From assembly GCA_023630585.1 (NCBI GenBank), contig CM042544.1, positions 9,929,256 to 9,993,255 on the forward strand: DNA of 64,000 nt. Reading direction: 5' to 3'. This document shows, piece by piece, positions 62,878-64,000 of the stretch (positions are counted from its first letter, which is position 1; each line of letters begins with the position of its first letter). The stretch comes from Cranoglanis bouderius. Its lineage: Eukaryota; Chordata; Actinopteri; Siluriformes; Cranoglanididae. The notes below the pieces were generated by a model. The model had not been told where the DNA came from. It saw only the letters and a list, made by a program, of their open reading frames with translations, and made no database searches. The translations under genes and the position numbers were made by a program.

Positions 62878-64000
62878 GGGCAGTGAGGTGGCTGCCCACT
62901 GGCTCTAACCTTGCTGAATACTTCCTTATGGTCCAAAAACTCAGTGGGAATCTTCACTTTAGCAGTTTCCAGGTTCTCAACTGTGGTTGATGCTACACAC
63001 CTAGATGGAACCAGGAGACAGTGGGAGAGACACTGAGATGACCATCATGTTATTTCCCTTTCTGTCCATGAGATTTGGGGGTTTTGTGCTTGCAACCATA
63101 GTAATCCTAGCACTAGAGTGACCCAGAGTCGATCAGGGCTGAAACAGTAGAAACACTCTCTGAGTGCCTGATCTGTACAGTTATGAGAGCGTTTCATAGA
63201 GAGAGAAATTTGGAAGGACTCACTGTGGATGAGTGAGATGAGGGGGCTGCTCGCTCGTGGGTCTGTTGTGGAGCCTTGGCTGGTGGTCTGGAGGAGCACC
63301 TTGGGTCTTGACTGAGCTGCTTGGGTTCAGTGACAGGGAATTCTTGGGTCTGATTTTCTTCCAGTTTAGCTTCCCCTCAGTTTTTTAGCAATAAGTCTGG
63401 ACAAATGGACAGATCAATCATGGAATCCAGGGACGTCTGATATTCTGACATGTCAGCTCTGTGAGGATATTGTCAATTAATCCCTGATACACATCCCTGA
63501 GTGCCAGTGTGCGGAAGTTTAGCACAAACTCTACAGATCTCAGATTACCATGCTTCAGGATGAGAAGTCTCTCTCCAATCTCTTGGCCCTCTGGGGTTGG
63601 AGGAATCAGTCATAGGATGATAAGTGCTTACCTCCTTGATTCCAGACTATGGTGGCTGACTATATCCGTCAGCAGATGAATTTTGGTTTGCTTGGATGCT
63701 CCTTCTTGGTTTGAAAAGTACAAAGAGACCTGTAGCATGAAGCCCTTGCATCCAGTGGGCCTCACCCGCATACTGCTCTGGGCATGTATGGGCTATAAGT
63801 GAAGAAGCAGATACAGAGGGTGCCATGCCACAGAGGAAGCTAGCATAGAACTCATCGTGGAGTGGAGCTGTGCTAGCTGTGAGTGGATCATCTGCTGTTG
63901 CTGTTCACCAATAAGGCAGCCCTGAGCCTCCATGGCCTGATGCAAATCCAGATTACTTGCAAAGGTCAGGCAATCAACACAGAAGATAATCTAGGCGAGA
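62878..64000 (-). pseudogene. Gypsy gag and protease start, decayed (runs off window)
   Basis: Minus-strand coding fragments. Near 63980-63860 there is a coiled-coil-like MEAQGCLIGEQQQQMIHSQL. At 63765-63640 PTGCKGFMLQVSLYFSNQEG and KQTKIHLLTDIVS form the conserved start of fish Gypsy capsid. At 63590-63440 GERLLILKHGNLRSVEFVLN, FRTLALRDVYQGLIDNILTE and LTCQ continue the capsid. A Pro/Ser-rich part follows (63330-63240), and the protease active site VSTVSALIDSGSL lies near 63157-63119. Stops and frame changes throughout. The element continues beyond the right edge of the window. Confidence 0.7.

Overview
This window is teleost fish DNA made almost entirely of transposable elements. The host assignment rests on the repeat repertoire: six or more Tc1-like families with long inverted repeats, L2, Rex1-like, RTE and L1-type LINEs, hAT, Gypsy LTR elements and a retrovirus-like provirus. 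Dinucleotide microsatellites are also abundant. The species cannot be fixed from the sequence. I found no host protein-coding exon I can defend. Nearly every coding signal belongs to a transposase, reverse transcriptase, endonuclease, ORF1 or gag/pol remnant.

Layout. 156-8284 is a Tc1-like element split by a minus-strand L2 LINE, which itself carries a second Tc1-like element (3698-5071) and a solo LTR (5289-6330). 8285-10371 holds no recognised gene. 10374-13662 is a broken Tc1-like copy abutting another whose transposase is split by about 1.3 kb of degenerate rDNA (3' part of 28S plus adjoining spacer, antisense). 14604-20125 is a Rex1-like LINE 3' end carrying a Tc1-like copy and a small LTR element; the LTRs of the latter hold a terminal-inverted-repeat element and a hAT. 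20450-22480 is an old Tc1-like copy interrupted by a younger one. 22541-25690 is a nearly full-length RTE LINE. 26410-27912 and 39527-41031 are two copies of one Tc1-like family in opposite orientations; the second keeps an intact 321-residue DD34E transposase, the only fully open element gene here. 28860-30188 is a third member of the 3698-5071 family. 31426-32225 is a Gypsy pol/LTR remnant. 32226-39520 is an L2 element interrupted by a second RTE copy.

41240-48124 is a mosaic: an LTR-like block, an L1-type ORF1 split by an inverted L2 composite, a deleted provirus with a tRNA-Pro-like primer site, and a short non-autonomous LTR element. 48125-54265 is a plus-strand L2 hosting a Tc1-like copy (itself hosting a Rex1-like LINE and a solo LTR) and a second solo LTR. 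54375-64000 is sparser: a decayed Tc1-like copy, microsatellites, a second terminal-inverted-repeat element copy, an 88-bp Tc1-like mini-element, a perfect-stem hairpin, a tRNA-like SINE fragment and a Gypsy gag-protease remnant at the right edge.

The genes do not form a pathway. The nesting order, shared deletion junctions and target-site duplications instead record a relative chronology of insertions. All family names come from motif recognition by eye; no database search was possible.
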